Shown: positions 1-8,685, numbered from the stretch's first letter. The stretch is 61,649 nt of DNA from Nocardia nova (GCF_002933465.1 NZ_PSZE01000037.1:1-61649), one strand, 5' to 3'. Notes: a model not told the origin generated them from the sequence alone. Numbers and translations are program-made.

Positions 1-1
1 G

Positions 2-73
2 GCCCGCTCCCGCGGCCTCACCGACCCTACCGACGAACAGGAGGACACCACCACTCCAGCACTGACCGCCTGA
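2..73 (+). CDS. C-terminal end of an unidentified protein (partial)
   Basis: An open frame enters from the left edge and ends at a TGA at 71-73. Only 23 residues are visible. They are hydrophilic, rich in Thr, Asp and Glu, and end in a Pro-Ala-Leu-Thr-Ala tail, which resembles a disordered C-terminus. No domain can be identified. The call rests only on frame openness and codon use, so it is tentative. Confidence 0.35.
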   Translation, partial: ARSRGLTDPTDEQEDTTTPALTA

Positions 74-125
74 CCCAACAGGATCACGCGGCAATCACCC
101 CCATACACCACACATTTGGACTTGA

Positions 126-629
126 CCGTCCAGTTTCGGCGCTGTTACGGCGGTTACGGGCATCGCGGTACTGTTGGCCTGGGTTCCGCTGCGGCAACTG
201 CCGGGCCTGGGCACGGTGAGCAATGTCGTGGTGATAGCCGTGTCGGTCGATGCCGGGCTGGCGTGGCTGCCGTCGTGGGACGCGCCGGCGGTGCGGGTCG
301 GCGCCATGGGTGCGGCGGTCGTGCTGAACGCGGTGGCGAGTGTGTTGTACATCGGCGCGGGTATGGGTCCAGGTCCGCGGGATGGCCTGATGACTGGACT
401 GGTTCGGCGCACCGGTCGATCGGTGTGGGTGGTGCGTACGGCGATCGAGGTGGTGGTGTTGGTGACGGGCTTCATCCTCGGCGGCAGCGTCGGTATCGGA
501 ACACTGGTGTACGCCTTCGGGATCGGTCCGCTGATCCACCTGATGATCCCTGCGGTGAACCGATTCTTGCCGGGATTCGTGAAGCCGACGCCTGTCGTCG
601 GTGAGGCGGCGGAGGTTCCGGCTGCGTAG
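126..629 (+). pseudogene. 5'-truncated YczE/YitT-like integral membrane protein
   Basis: The frame is open from 126, just after a TGA at 123, to a stop at 627-629. It encodes several hydrophobic segments. The conserved part GLGTVSNVVVIAVSVDAGL followed by a GMGPGPRDGLMTGL block is typical of the YczE (YyaS/YitT) membrane protein family. Family members have about 200 residues and begin with a further transmembrane helix. That helix is missing here, and homology-like sequence already starts before the only usable start, a TTG at 174. The simplest reading is a gene that lost its first quarter when joined to the unrelated sequence on its left. Translation from TTG 174 (151 aa) cannot be excluded. 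Confidence 0.55.
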
Positions 630-687
630 CCGGGCAGCCCGACCTCGGTGTGGCATTCGGTCCACCCCTCGCCGTGCGCTAAGGATT

Positions 688-885
688 CAACTTCGCCACA
701 GCAAGCTCACCCACGCCGCGGAGGCCGGTGCCTCCACCCCGGTGCTGATGGCGTTGTCCGGGCATGCGTCGGTGCGCAGCCCGGCGACGTACACCCGGGT
801 CTCGGCCGAGGCGCTGGGACGGTGGCAGGCCTCGACAGATCCGACTGTCGCCTGCCAGGCTGAAGGGACCACCGGTTTGCGATGA
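688..885 (+). pseudogene. C-terminal fragment of a tyrosine recombinase (phage-type integrase)
   Basis: The translation runs QLRHSKLTHAAEAG, then LMALSGHAS, then ATYTRVS. These match the R-H box, the second histidine (GH) and the catalytic tyrosine region of the tyrosine recombinase fold, in the right order and spacing. The N-terminal core-binding domain and the first catalytic arginine are absent upstream, where the sequence belongs to the YczE remnant. This is therefore a relic of an integrase and marks an old mobile element. An ATG at 601 keeps the frame open but adds no family-like sequence. Confidence 0.65.
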
Positions 886-1280
886 GTATGGGAACGGGGT
901 GGTTCCGGTCGCGGGGCCTGATGTTGATGGTGGCCGAGTATGGGTGGTTGGTCGATCCCGGGCTGGGTGTCAGGGGTGTGGCCAGTCGGTGTCGGGTCCG
1001 CCGGGCGGGCAGTACCAGCGTCCGTCGGGAAGGCAGGCTGTTCGCGGCGCCGCACCCTACGGCGACATCGTCGTACTCGTCACCGTTGCGCACACCGACC
1101 CCCGGATGCTGCCAGCGGCGCCGTGACGAGCGGCCGCGACAGTGGCGACACCACCGACAGGCCTTTCGCCGACAACGAGATCACGATCTCACGGCCGACT
1201 GGAACGACTGTTCGGACTTCTCATCAGTCACAACTGCATCCATCGTCCTCAGGAGTTACACCCGAGAACTACAGACCCGA
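886..1280. other. Gene-free stretch beside the integrase relic
   Basis: Open frames on both strands overlap one another here, and none shows a recognisable domain, a convincing ribosome binding site or a natural amino-acid composition. The stretch is probably eroded mobile-element sequence. Nothing else is seen. Confidence 0.5.
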
Positions 1281-2204
1281 TTACGGGGTGAGTACCGGTT
1301 TCAGGTCGGTGTCGGCCGGGGGACGGAGCCGGCGCAGTGTGCCGTCGAATCCGGTCACGTACAGGGCCCAGTGGTCACCGTCGGGGGCGATCCGTACCGA
1401 GCTGGGGCCGTCCCATCCTGCTGGTAGTCCGGTATCGATCGTGCACATGGTTGCGGTGTCGGGGTCGACCCGGTAGATGAGGCCGGCCAGGTGCGCGGCG
1501 GCGTAGAGGTCGCCTGAGCGTGACATGGTCAGGTCGTCGAGGCCTGGCGGTCCGCCAGGGATTGTCGCGGCGACGGTCCATCGGTCGGGTGAGGCGAGGG
1601 GGATGTGGATGATCTGGCCGGTGAAAAGGTCGTCGGTGTAGACGAATTGGTGGTCGGGGCTCAGGGCCAGCCCTTCCGACCGTGGGACCGGTGACCAGTT
1701 CGGCTCCACGGTGGCGGTGTCGTGGTGGTAGCGCGAGACACCTGTGTCGGGGACGCCGATGTCGGTGCCGACCCATGTGGTGAGGATGTCGCCGTCGGGC
1801 AGGCGCAGCAACCCGTTCGGGACGGTCATCGTGGCGAGTGTGGTGATGTGACCGGTGGGGATGTCGTACCGGGAGACCGCGCCGTCGCGGCCGGTTGCCA
1901 GGTAGAGGTCGGTGCCGTCGACCTGCAGGCCGCGCGGCACCGGCAGGTCATCGAGGACCGTGCGGACCTGTCCGGCCTCGTCGATGTGGTAGAGGCGTGA
2001 TTCGCCGGAGACGTAGAAGCCGCGGTGACCGTCGGGTGCCAGGTTTTCCAGTTGTTGCAGGCCTGAGGCGACGGTATCGGCTTGCCACCCACCACAGTTC
2101 GAGGCCGGCACGGCCTGTGCTGCAGGGGCCGTCGAGCAGAGGCCCGCAACGATCGCGGCAGCTGCGCACATGTTTCGTAGTTTGTTTCTCCCCACCTTCG
2201 TCAT
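1281..2204 (-). CDS. Secreted SMP-30-like beta-propeller protein
   Basis: The product has 307 residues. A signal peptide (about residues 1-32, basic start, Ala-rich core, AQA site) precedes a repeat-containing domain. Repeated blocks such as LAPDGHRGFYV, LQVDGTDLYLATG, LLRLPDGDILTTW and VRIAPDGDHWALYVTG are beta-propeller blades of the SMP-30/gluconolactonase/NHL type. Such proteins act outside the membrane as lactonases or binding proteins. The substrate cannot be told from sequence. The gene stands alone between two remnants of mobile DNA. An ATG just upstream of the hydrophobic core fixes the start. Confidence 0.8.
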   Translation of the reverse strand: MTKVGRNKLRNMCAAAAIVAGLCSTAPAAQAVPASNCGGWQADTVASGLQQLENLAPDGHRGFYVSGESRLYHIDEAGQVRTVLDDLPVPRGLQVDGTDLYLATGRDGAVSRYDIPTGHITTLATMTVPNGLLRLPDGDILTTWVGTDIGVPDTGVSRYHHDTATVEPNWSPVPRSEGLALSPDHQFVYTDDLFTGQIIHIPLASPDRWTVAATIPGGPPGLDDLTMSRSGDLYAAAHLAGLIYRVDPDTATMCTIDTGLPAGWDGPSSVRIAPDGDHWALYVTGFDGTLRRLRPPADTDLKPVLTP

Positions 2205-2311
2205 CGGCTCAACCTACGCCAGGCCGGTTCTGGTGAGCGAGTCGCCGCGTCCAGGTCGATCCGGGGGGGCACTCACCGGCTGGCGGGACGTCTCCGGTGA
2301 CGATGACGAGC

Positions 2312-2503
2312 TCATGGACGTGTTGTCTCCGGTGAGGTGTTCGGCGTAAACCTCTGCGGGGCTTCGGTAGCCGTGCCGCCGGTCTGTCCGAGGAAACGCC
2401 GCACATGCTGCTGCGGCATTCCAAGGCCCCTGGCGATTCCACCGATCGACTCACCAGCCCGCCACCGTCTCCACAACTTGTCCCGACGAGTCCTCACGGC
2501 CAC
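2312..2503 (-). pseudogene. Helix-turn-helix fragment, possibly the N-terminus of an IS30-like transposase
   Basis: Sixty-three residues contain a block (DKLWRRWRAGESIGGIARGL, then HVRRFLGQTGG) that looks like the N-terminal helix-turn-helix region of IS30-family transposases. The frame is also open upstream to about 2570 without a start codon. The catalytic DDE part is absent and the frame closes after the HTH. No terminal inverted repeats are visible. The family assignment is a guess from motif style. Confidence 0.35.
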
Positions 2504-2716
2504 ACGGCGGGCGACACTGTCGCGGGCGTTCTGATCATCGAGTCCATACCAAGGCGCAAGAGTGCACCGTCCGCGAACGAGGCCCGCTGTGAACTGGGGA
2601 CTGTCATCGTCGGGACGGGCCTCAGCAGCGTGGCTGGTGTGCCCGCGGCGCCGTCGAGTCCACGCTGGCCGAAATAGCTTCTCGGCGTTTGTGATTTGCG
2701 ATTAAGGTCGAGCCTC

Positions 2717-3145
2717 ATGAGCGATCACTGTTTGTTCTGCGGCATGGTTGCCGGTACGGTTCCGTGTGCTCGGGTTGCCGAGGACGACAGAACCCTCGCT
2801 TTCATGGATATCAACCCGGCGTCGGACGGGCATCTTCTGGTCATCCCCAAACGGCACAGCAGAGACCTTCTAGAGATCCCCCCTGAGGATCTGGCTGCGG
2901 TGACATTGGCCACGCAGAGGATCGCCAGGGCTGCGGCGGAGGTGCTGGACGTCGACGGTTTGAATCTGTTGAATTGTTGCGGTGCTGATGCGTGGCAGAC
3001 GGTGTTCCACTTCCATCTGCACCTCGTACCCCGGTATCTCGACAAGTCCAGGGACCGGCTGGTTCTCCCATGGCAGCCCGGAGTCCGGGGTGACGCCGAC
3101 GCGATCAACGCCAGCGCAGCCAAGCTCAGTGCGGTTCTGGATTGA
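2717..3145 (+). CDS. HIT-family nucleotide-binding hydrolase
   Basis: The product has 142 residues from the ATG at 2717. The HIT signature HFHLHLVPR (H-x-H-x-H) lies near residue 99, and an N-terminal CLFCG pair begins a conserved block ending in GHLLVIPKRH. HIT proteins hydrolyse or transfer nucleoside phosphates through the central histidine. The length equals that of ordinary bacterial HIT proteins and the frame is intact, unlike its neighbours. The start before MSDHCLFC is preferred over an upstream in-frame codon because the family begins here. Confidence 0.9.
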   Translation: MSDHCLFCGMVAGTVPCARVAEDDRTLAFMDINPASDGHLLVIPKRHSRDLLEIPPEDLAAVTLATQRIARAAAEVLDVDGLNLLNCCGADAWQTVFHFHLHLVPRYLDKSRDRLVLPWQPGVRGDADAINASAAKLSAVLD

Positions 3146-3241
3146 GATTCGGGGCACTGCAAATTGTGAGCGACATACGGCTGTGAGACGCCAGGGAATT
3201 GCGGTCCCGAACTGGCAGGTCGTGCCTTTGATCACATGACA

Positions 3242-3271
3242 CGCTGCGCCCTGCTCGGGCAGGGCGCAGCG
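3242..3271 (+). terminator. Hairpin downstream of the HIT gene
   Basis: A perfect 13-bp stem (CGCTGCGCCCTGC with its complement) closes a TCGG tetraloop about 100 bases after the HIT stop codon. There is no T-run, as is usual for actinobacterial terminators. Confidence 0.6.
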
Positions 3272-3518
3272 CATGTTCGTCTGTACGCCTATGCGCGGTG
3301 ACCTGACTACCGCAGCATTCCTTCAGGTTCACCTCGCGCACCGCGTCCACCGGCGGGTTGCATCCACTGGCGGGCTGGTTGTTCACGGTGGTGTCGGGCG
3401 GGCGGCCCGTGACCCACTTATTGGGTGAAACGCACTGCACCGCGTGGCCATGTCGCCGTGTGGCTGAAATTTCCCGGAAAGAAGCTGGGGATTCAACGCA
3501 GCCGGCAGCACGTTCTTT

Positions 3519-3655
3519 CCACCCAATTCTGCCGATGGCGGGGGCGACGACGCTCTGCCCGGGGCTGAACATGCAGTGGCCGGCGGTGAGCGCTACCGCG
3601 TTGCCCGCCGCGTCGTGTCCGGCCGCGGTGATCACGTTAGGGTCTTCGGTCACGT
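3519..3655 (-). pseudogene. Remnant of a trypsin-like serine protease
   Basis: The minus-strand translation includes AAGHDAAGNAVALTAGHCM followed by SPGQSVVA and a short IGRIG stretch. TAGHC is the catalytic-histidine motif of S1 (chymotrypsin-fold) proteases, and the surrounding residues fit secreted actinobacterial members. No signal peptide, Asp region or GDSG serine motif is found in the flanking frame. I treat it as a decayed fragment. Confidence 0.35.
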
Positions 3656-3722
3656 GCCGAGGAATAGTCGCGATCGACTCGGGTAGTGCGGGAGACAAAC
3701 GCGTCCGAACAGGAGGATCACG

Positions 3723-3968
3723 ATGGGTAAAGAGAAGGAAACCGGGCAGATCACGGGCACCTTGGACAAGGACTACAACCTGGTCTGGTACACCGAACAG
3801 TGCATGAGCAACGCGCTGCGGATGGAGGTCTACAGTCGCGATGCCGAACGAGCCGGCGATGCCGAACTCGCCGACTTCTTCCGGCGCGCACAGGCCGAGA
3901 GCCGCAAGGGTGCGGATATGGGCAAAGAGCTCCTGGCGCAGCGACTCGCGGGAGCGGGCGCGCACTGA
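3723..3968 (+). CDS. Small conserved actinobacterial helical protein
   Basis: The gene encodes 81 residues and is preceded by a good ribosome binding site (GGAGG, 5 bases before the ATG). The sequence is helical and charged, with DKDYNLVWYTEQCMSNALRM and an ERAGDAELADFFRRAQ block. It resembles small uncharacterised actinobacterial proteins that recur in mycolic-acid bacteria. The DxxLxxFFRxAQ pattern recalls one helix pair of a ferritin-like bundle, but no metal ligands are evident. The function is unknown. Confidence 0.7.
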   Translation: MGKEKETGQITGTLDKDYNLVWYTEQCMSNALRMEVYSRDAERAGDAELADFFRRAQAESRKGADMGKELLAQRLAGAGAH

Positions 3969-4436
3969 GGCGCTGCCGGTAGCAGTGCGGGGGAATCGGT
4001 GTCGTGGCCCGGGTGATCTCGTGGGTGAGCACCGGCCGCGAACGCCGCAGCCGGGCGCACGAAGGTGCGGGAGAGCGCCGTCGTGCTGCCCGGACCCGTC
4101 GTTCTCGGGACCGGCCGGAGCCGGGTCGTCGGATCCTGCCGGTTGAGCGATCGGGATATCAAGAGCTGGAACGATTTTCACTCGGTGTCGCGGGCGGAGT
4201 GCTCGCTCGCCGATGTTCGCCGCATGGCGCTGTCGATAGCCACGCGACCGTTTGTCGCCGTATCGGGCGGGTATCGGCTCGGTGACCGAGCGGTTCGGCG
4301 TACAGCGGCAGGAGGTCGGGAGAATGACGGACGGACGGGCAGGCCGGCCGGGCAATGGCGGCGAAACTCACCAGGAGGCGATCATCCCGGAGGAGGAAGT
4401 GCCGGTGCGCCCGGTCGGCAAGCCGGTGCTGAACCA
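3969..4436. other. Gene-free stretch before the broken epimerase
   Basis: No recognisable protein on either strand. The expected N-terminus of the epimerase (Rossmann GxxGxxG motif) should lie here if the gene were whole, but it is not found. Confidence 0.45.
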
Positions 4437-4437
4437 T

Positions 4438-4635
4438 CGGCGTACCGCTTCGCCTCGTCGTACACACTGCGCGGTCCGACGGGATTGACGTTGCCCCAAT
4501 ATGTCTCGCGCTGCGGATGTTCGGCCGGGTCACCATAGACCTCGCTGCTCGAGGCCAGCAGCAGCCGCGCTCCGCGACGATCCGCCAGGTCGAGCGCCGC
4601 CGCGGTGCCGTCCGCACCGGCCCGCAGCGTCTGCA
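4438..4635 (-). pseudogene. Inverted middle segment of an NAD-dependent sugar epimerase/decarboxylase
   Basis: Reading the minus strand gives QTLRAGADGTAAALDLADRR, then LLLASSSEVYGDPAEHPQ, then GPRSVYDEAKRYA. This is the central part of a UDP-glucuronate decarboxylase-like epimerase, with the SSSEVYG strand and the catalytic YxxxK (YDEAK). It faces opposite to its own continuation at 4638. An intact enzyme would read YDEAKRYAEALVTAYHRD. The left half of that join ends at about 4440 on the minus strand and the right half starts at about 4640 on the plus strand. A roughly 200-bp inversion has cut the gene. Confidence 0.75.
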
Positions 4636-4637
4636 CT

Positions 4638-5109
4638 CCGAGGCCTTGGTGACCGCCTATCACCGCGACCGCGGGACCGATGTGGCGATCGCCCGCATCT
4701 TCAATACCTACGGGCCGGGCATGCGTGCCGACGACGGCCGGATGGTCCCAGCCTTCATCGAGCAGGCTGGCCGGGGAACCGCTCACCATCGCCGGCGACG
4801 GTGAACAGACGCGCTCGATCGCGCTGGCGGAGTCCGGCCATCGAGGTCCGGTGAACATCGGCAATCCGCAGGAGATGACGGTCAACGAGATCGTGGCGCT
4901 GATTCAGCGGCTCGGTGGCGGTCACTCGCCGATCCGATCGGTCGACATGCCGCTCGACGATCCGCGACGGCGGTGTCCCGATCGGTTCGGCCCGTGCGTT
5001 GCTCGGCTGGGACCCCACCGTCTCGCCGGAGGAGGGTTTGCGCTGGACACTGGCCTGGTTCGCGCAGCGGCGGGCGCGGACGCGGTTTATCCCATCACAG
5101 GCCGGGTAG
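4638..5109 (+). pseudogene. C-terminal part of the broken NAD-dependent sugar epimerase
   Basis: Plus-strand pieces in three frames give EALVTAYHRDRGTDVAIARI, then LAGEPLTIAGDGEQTRSI, ALAESGHRGPVNIGNPQE and RALLGWDPTVSPEEGLRW. Together they form the C-terminal half of a UDP-glucuronate decarboxylase-like enzyme. Frameshifts lie near 4757 and 4975. The roughly 12 residues expected between the TRSI and ALAE blocks are deleted in frame. With the inverted segment at 4438-4635 this shows the gene is dead. It would have opened the sugar-modification cluster that follows. Confidence 0.75.
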
Positions 5110-5150
5110 TTCGCCGCCACAAGCCTTGCGACACCTGTGGGAGGTGTTCG

Positions 5151-5432
5151 ATGCGCGTTCTGGGAATCAATGCGATATTTCATGATTCGGCGGCGGCATT
5201 GGTCGTGGACGGCCAAATAGTCATTGGTCGTGGACGGCCAAATAGTCGCGGCCGCCGAGGAGGAACGGTTCACCACGCCGCCGTGCTGACGCTGGACGGC
5301 CGTGGTGAGTCCATGTCGATGCTCGCGGGCGAGTATCGCAACGGCAAGCTGGATATTCTTGCGACGCAAGAGCTTCCGCATTCGCCGGGCCTGATGTACG
5401 AGGTGCGACCGGCTCGATCGTTCGACTTCTGA
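5151..5432 (+). pseudogene. Shrunken carbamoyltransferase (NodU/CmcH family)
   Basis: The start MRVLGINAIFHDSAAALVVD is the N-terminus of NodU/CmcH-type O-carbamoyltransferases, normally about 550 residues or more. The expected AAAEEERFT block follows at 5247 but in a shifted frame, because 25 bases are duplicated at 5197-5246. About 100 or more residues are then missing, and sequence resumes with AVLTLDGRGES and LATQELPHSPGLMYE before the gene ends. The open frame is now only 94 codons including the stop and lacks the catalytic domains. Confidence 0.75.
5197..5246 (+). repeat. Perfect 25-bp tandem duplication inside the carbamoyltransferase
   Basis: Two identical 25-bp copies (5197-5221 and 5222-5246, beginning CATTGGTCGTGG) sit head to tail. 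Twenty-five is not a multiple of three, so the duplication shifts the reading frame. Confidence 0.95.
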
Positions 5433-5570
5433 ACCGGTTCGTGGTCGTCATGCCCGCGCGGAAGCGATGCAAACCGAGTGAATCGCAAACATTCGTGGCA
5501 CGGCTCCGGCCGGCCATGGCGCTGTTCGAGAGCGCGGGATCCACCGGCGGTAACGCGGATCGGAGGAAGC

Positions 5571-6782
5571 GTGAAGATTGCGATGGTGTCCGAGCACGCC
5601 AGCCCCTTGGCTCCCCTGGGTGGTGTGGACGCGGGCGGGCAGAACGTGCATGTGGCCGAGCTCGCCGCGGGACTGGTCCGGTTGGGGCACGACGTGCGGG
5701 TCTACACCCGCCGGGACGACCCCGATATTCCCACCGAGGTGCTGGTGGGGGCGGGATACCGCGTGATCCGCGTGCCGGCCGGCCCGCCGCGGCACATCCC
5801 GAAGGACGATATCCTGCCGTTCCTCACCGAGTTCGCGGCATTCCTGCGACAGCGGTGGAGTGCCGAGACGCCGGATGTCGTGCACGCCCACTTCTGGATG
5901 TCGGGTATCGCCGCCGAACGCGCCGCGCGCGATCTCGCCGTCCCGGTGGTGATGACCTTCCACGCCTTGGGCACCGTGAAGCGGCGCTATCAAGGGCTCG
6001 CCGACACCAGCCCGCGCTCCCGCATCCAGTCGGAGCGCCGGGTGGCCGCCGGAGCGACACATATCGTGGCGACCTGTTCCGACGAGGTCCGGGAGCTGGG
6101 CAAGATGGGTGTGCCGCGCGAGCGGACGTCGGTGGTGCCCTGCGGTGTGGACCTGTCGCTGTTCACTCCCGACGGTCCCGCCGAGGAACCCGATCTCCCG
6201 CGGCGGATCGTCTCGGTCGGGCGCATGGTGCCGAGGAAGGGATTCGACACCGCGATCGCGGCATTGTCGGAGGTTCCCGATACCGAATTGGTGATCGCGG
6301 GTGGCTCGGACAGTGCCGAGGATGCGGCCGAGCAGGCGCGATTGCGTGCCGTCGCCGCGGAATACGGTGTGGCGCACCGGGTCCGGCTGCGCGGGCCGGT
6401 GCCGCGCGCGCAGATGCCGGTGCTGATGCGCTCGGCCGACGCTGTGGTGTGCACGCCGTGGTACGAGCCGTTCGGCATCGTGGCGCTCGAAGCGATGTCG
6501 TGCGCGAAGCCCGTGGTCGCCACGGCGGTCGGCGGAATGCTCGACACCGTCCTCGACGGCGTGACCGGACGCCTGGTCCCCTCGCGTGACCCCGTGGCTC
6601 TGGCCGAGGTCCTGTCCGGCTTGCTCGATACCCGCCAGGCGCGTCGAGCGATGGGGGAGGCGGGTCTGCAACGAGCCCGCGGACGTTATTCATGGGATCG
6701 GATCTCCAGAGATACCTCGGCGGCCTATCGACGGACCGCCGCCACGGCCGCCGCGGGCGACGTCGCGTCGTCCGCTCGCTGA
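5571..6782 (+). CDS. GT4-family glycosyltransferase
   Basis: The product has 403 residues from the GTG at 5571, which follows a GGAGG site at the right distance. The N-terminal domain has the GT-B opening KIAMVSEHASPLAPLGGVDA with GGQNVHV. The C-terminal domain has the donor-site motif EPFGIVALEAM (E-x7-E) near residue 302, followed by GGMLDTVLDG. It should transfer a sugar from a nucleotide donor in the cytoplasm. It is the only glycosyltransferase of the decayed cluster that still looks intact, since all expected blocks are present. Acceptor and donor are unknown. Confidence 0.88.
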   Translation: MKIAMVSEHASPLAPLGGVDAGGQNVHVAELAAGLVRLGHDVRVYTRRDDPDIPTEVLVGAGYRVIRVPAGPPRHIPKDDILPFLTEFAAFLRQRWSAETPDVVHAHFWMSGIAAERAARDLAVPVVMTFHALGTVKRRYQGLADTSPRSRIQSERRVAAGATHIVATCSDEVRELGKMGVPRERTSVVPCGVDLSLFTPDGPAEEPDLPRRIVSVGRMVPRKGFDTAIAALSEVPDTELVIAGGSDSAEDAAEQARLRAVAAEYGVAHRVRLRGPVPRAQMPVLMRSADAVVCTPWYEPFGIVALEAMSCAKPVVATAVGGMLDTVLDGVTGRLVPSRDPVALAEVLSGLLDTRQARRAMGEAGLQRARGRYSWDRISRDTSAAYRRTAATAAAGDVASSAR

Positions 6783-7511
6783 CATCAGGAGGAACTCGCG
6801 GACGAATCAACCGATTCGCCCCCTGGCAATGGAACTCGGCCGCTGGGCAATGTCATCATCACCGGTGGTGCGTCCGGCCTGGGCGCGGCGACGGTGAACG
6901 CGGTCCGCGCCGCCGGTGGCGTTCCGCTGGTCATCGATCGCGACCGCCCCGACATCGAAGTCGATTGGGAGCAAGCAGATCTCGCCGATTCGGCCGCGGC
7001 CGAGGAGGCGACGCGAGCCCTCGCCGACCGGGCCGGGGGCCGCATCGACGGGGTGTTCACCGCCGCCGGCATCGACGCCTGCGGCCCACTGGAGAAGGTC
7101 GACGCGGCCGCCTGGGAGCGAGTGGTGCGAGTGAATCTGCTCGGTACGGCGGCGGTGATCCGCGCCGCGCCGCCGGCGCTGCGCGCGTCGCGTGGACACG
7201 TCGTGACCTGTGCCTCGACCTTGGGTATGCGGGCGCTGCCCGATGCCACGGCGTATTGCGCGTCGAATTTCGGGGTCGTGGGATTCACCCGGGCACTGGC
7301 CGGCGAGATCGGCCTGACGCTGTTGATTCCAGGCGGGATGGACACGCACTTCTTCGACGACCGCCCGGAGCAGCACGTCCCCGGGCCCGACGTGCGGCTC
7401 GAACGCCCCGAAAACGTCGCCGACGCAGTCGTTTTCGCCCTTACCCGGCCCGCCGGATCAAAGGTGCGGGAAATGCTGGTCTGTGCTTCCATCGAATCGT
7501 CGTGGCCATGA
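6783..7511 (+). pseudogene. Short-chain dehydrogenase without start codon and without catalytic lysine
   Basis: The frame continues directly after the GT4 stop codon and encodes an SDR fold with NVIITGGASGLGAATVNA (cofactor motif), TAAGIDA, a CAST serine region and AYCASNFG. Two defects are visible. No ATG, GTG or TTG lies in frame between the GT4 stop and the cofactor motif, although a good AGGAGG site is present at 6787. The catalytic YxxxK reads Y-C-A-S-N, so the lysine is replaced. A CTG at 6843 is the only plausible start. The next gene overlaps its stop by four bases (ATGA). Probably inactive; a non-redox role is possible. Confidence 0.55.
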
Positions 7512-8041
7512 CCGCTGCCGCCGTACCGGTTCTGGATTCGCTGCGCGTGCTGGTGTGGCATGTGCACGGGTCGTGGATGACCTCCTTCGTCCACGGGCGT
7601 CATCGTTATCTGGTTCCGTCCGATCCCCAGCGGGGGCAGTGGGCCCTGGGCCGGTGCGGCCGTCCCTGGCCCGATGCCGCCGTGGAGGTCGCGCCGACCG
7701 ACCTGGCCGACGAGCCGGTCGACGTCGTGGTCCTGCAGCGCCCGGAGGAATTCGACCTGGTGCGCGACTGGCTCGGCCGGGTGCCCGGCCCGGAGGTGCC
7801 GGTGATCTACGTCGAGCACAACACCCCACGCGAGCATGCGGCCACCAGCCGGCATCCGATGGCCGACCGCAGCGACGTGACACTCGTCCACGTCACCGGA
7901 TTCAACCGGCTGATGTGGGACAACGGGCGCTGCCGGACGGAGGTGATCCCGCACGGCGTCGTCGATCCGGGATATCGGTACACCGGGGAACTAGAGCGCG
8001 TGGTCTGGCCCGCCTGGACAGTGCGGGCGATGTACTGCTGA
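7508..8041 (+). pseudogene. C-terminally truncated glycosyltransferase
   Basis: The frame starts at the ATG at 7508, overlapping the SDR stop. It encodes LRVLVWHVHGSWMTSFVHG, then VDVVVLQRPEEF, VIYVEHNTPR and TEVIPHGVVDPGYRYTGELE. This is the acceptor-side half of a GT-B glycosyltransferase of the kind found beside GT9 and carbamoyltransferase genes in actinobacteria. The donor-binding half is absent. At about 8005 the sequence runs into the N-terminus of a GT9 gene in another frame and stops at 8041. A deletion has joined the two genes. Confidence 0.65.
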
Positions 8042-8685
8042 CGTGGCCGGCCGAGCGGGCGGTCGCCGCGCAGTTGCTGCCCGGCGTGCGTCGGGTGCTC
8101 GAATTCCGTGCCGGCTGGGTCGATTTCGATGCCCCGCCAGTCGATGCCGAATCGATTGCCGAACTGGTGAAGCTCGTCGAGACCCAGCAGCCGGACGAGG
8201 TGATCATCTTCACCTCCTTCCATCAGTCGCCGCTGCCGCTGGCGCTCGTGCTGCGAATGGCGGGAGTGGCCCGCATCTCCGCGATCAGTCCCGACTATCC
8301 GGGATCGCTGCTCGATGTGCGCCATCACGTGGACGACGATGTGCCCGCGATTCGGGCGCTGTCCCTGCCCGAGGCGGCGGGCTATCCGTCGTTGGGGCAC
8401 CGGCTGCGGGTGCGCACCGATCTGCCGGATGTCTCCGCGTCGTCACGGGAAATGCCGAGGAGGCCGCGCTGGCCGCGCAGGTCGCCGCGGCGGCGAGCCT
8501 GCCCCGGCGGTCGGTGCTCGTCGGCGTGGTGGGGGCCGCCGCCCGAACCGGCCCATATCGCCCTGTGGGCGGGTCATATCGGCGATCCGCACGCCACCGA
8601 ACCGGACCCCGGACTGCTGCGGATCGGGACCGATCAGGTCATCGCGGCAGCGACTCGGCAACTGCGATGTTTCGGCTCCGATTCC
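8008..8685 (+). pseudogene. Shredded GT9 (heptosyltransferase-like) glycosyltransferase
   Basis: Pieces of a glycosyltransferase family 9 protein follow in order. ARLDSAGDVLLTWPAERAVA runs directly into QLLPGVRRVLEFRAGWVDFD, with about 30 residues missing between. Next come the block with IIFTSFHQSPLPLAL and AISPDYPGSLLDVRH, then, after another deletion and a frameshift, VVTGNAEEAALAAQVAAAA. The last piece, IALWAGHIGDPHATEPDPGL, lies in the first frame again. Family members have roughly 350 residues. The gene is dead. GT9 enzymes use nucleotide-activated heptoses, so the cluster may once have made a heptose-bearing glycan. Confidence 0.7.

Larger units (their letters stand above)
3146..3722. 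other. Gene-poor stretch holding a hairpin and a protease relic
   Basis: Between the HIT gene and the small gene at 3723 there is a terminator-like hairpin at 3242-3271 and a possible protease remnant on the minus strand near 3519-3655. The remainder shows no supportable gene on either strand. Confidence 0.5.

Noticed and set aside
886..1476. Overlapping plus-strand open frames after the integrase relic
   Set aside because: Several frames compete and none has a domain, ribosome binding site or natural composition.
3126..4355. Minus-strand frame of about 400 codons across the hairpin at 3242
   Set aside because: It reads through a terminator and the small gene at 3723, and only a short protease-like piece is meaningful.
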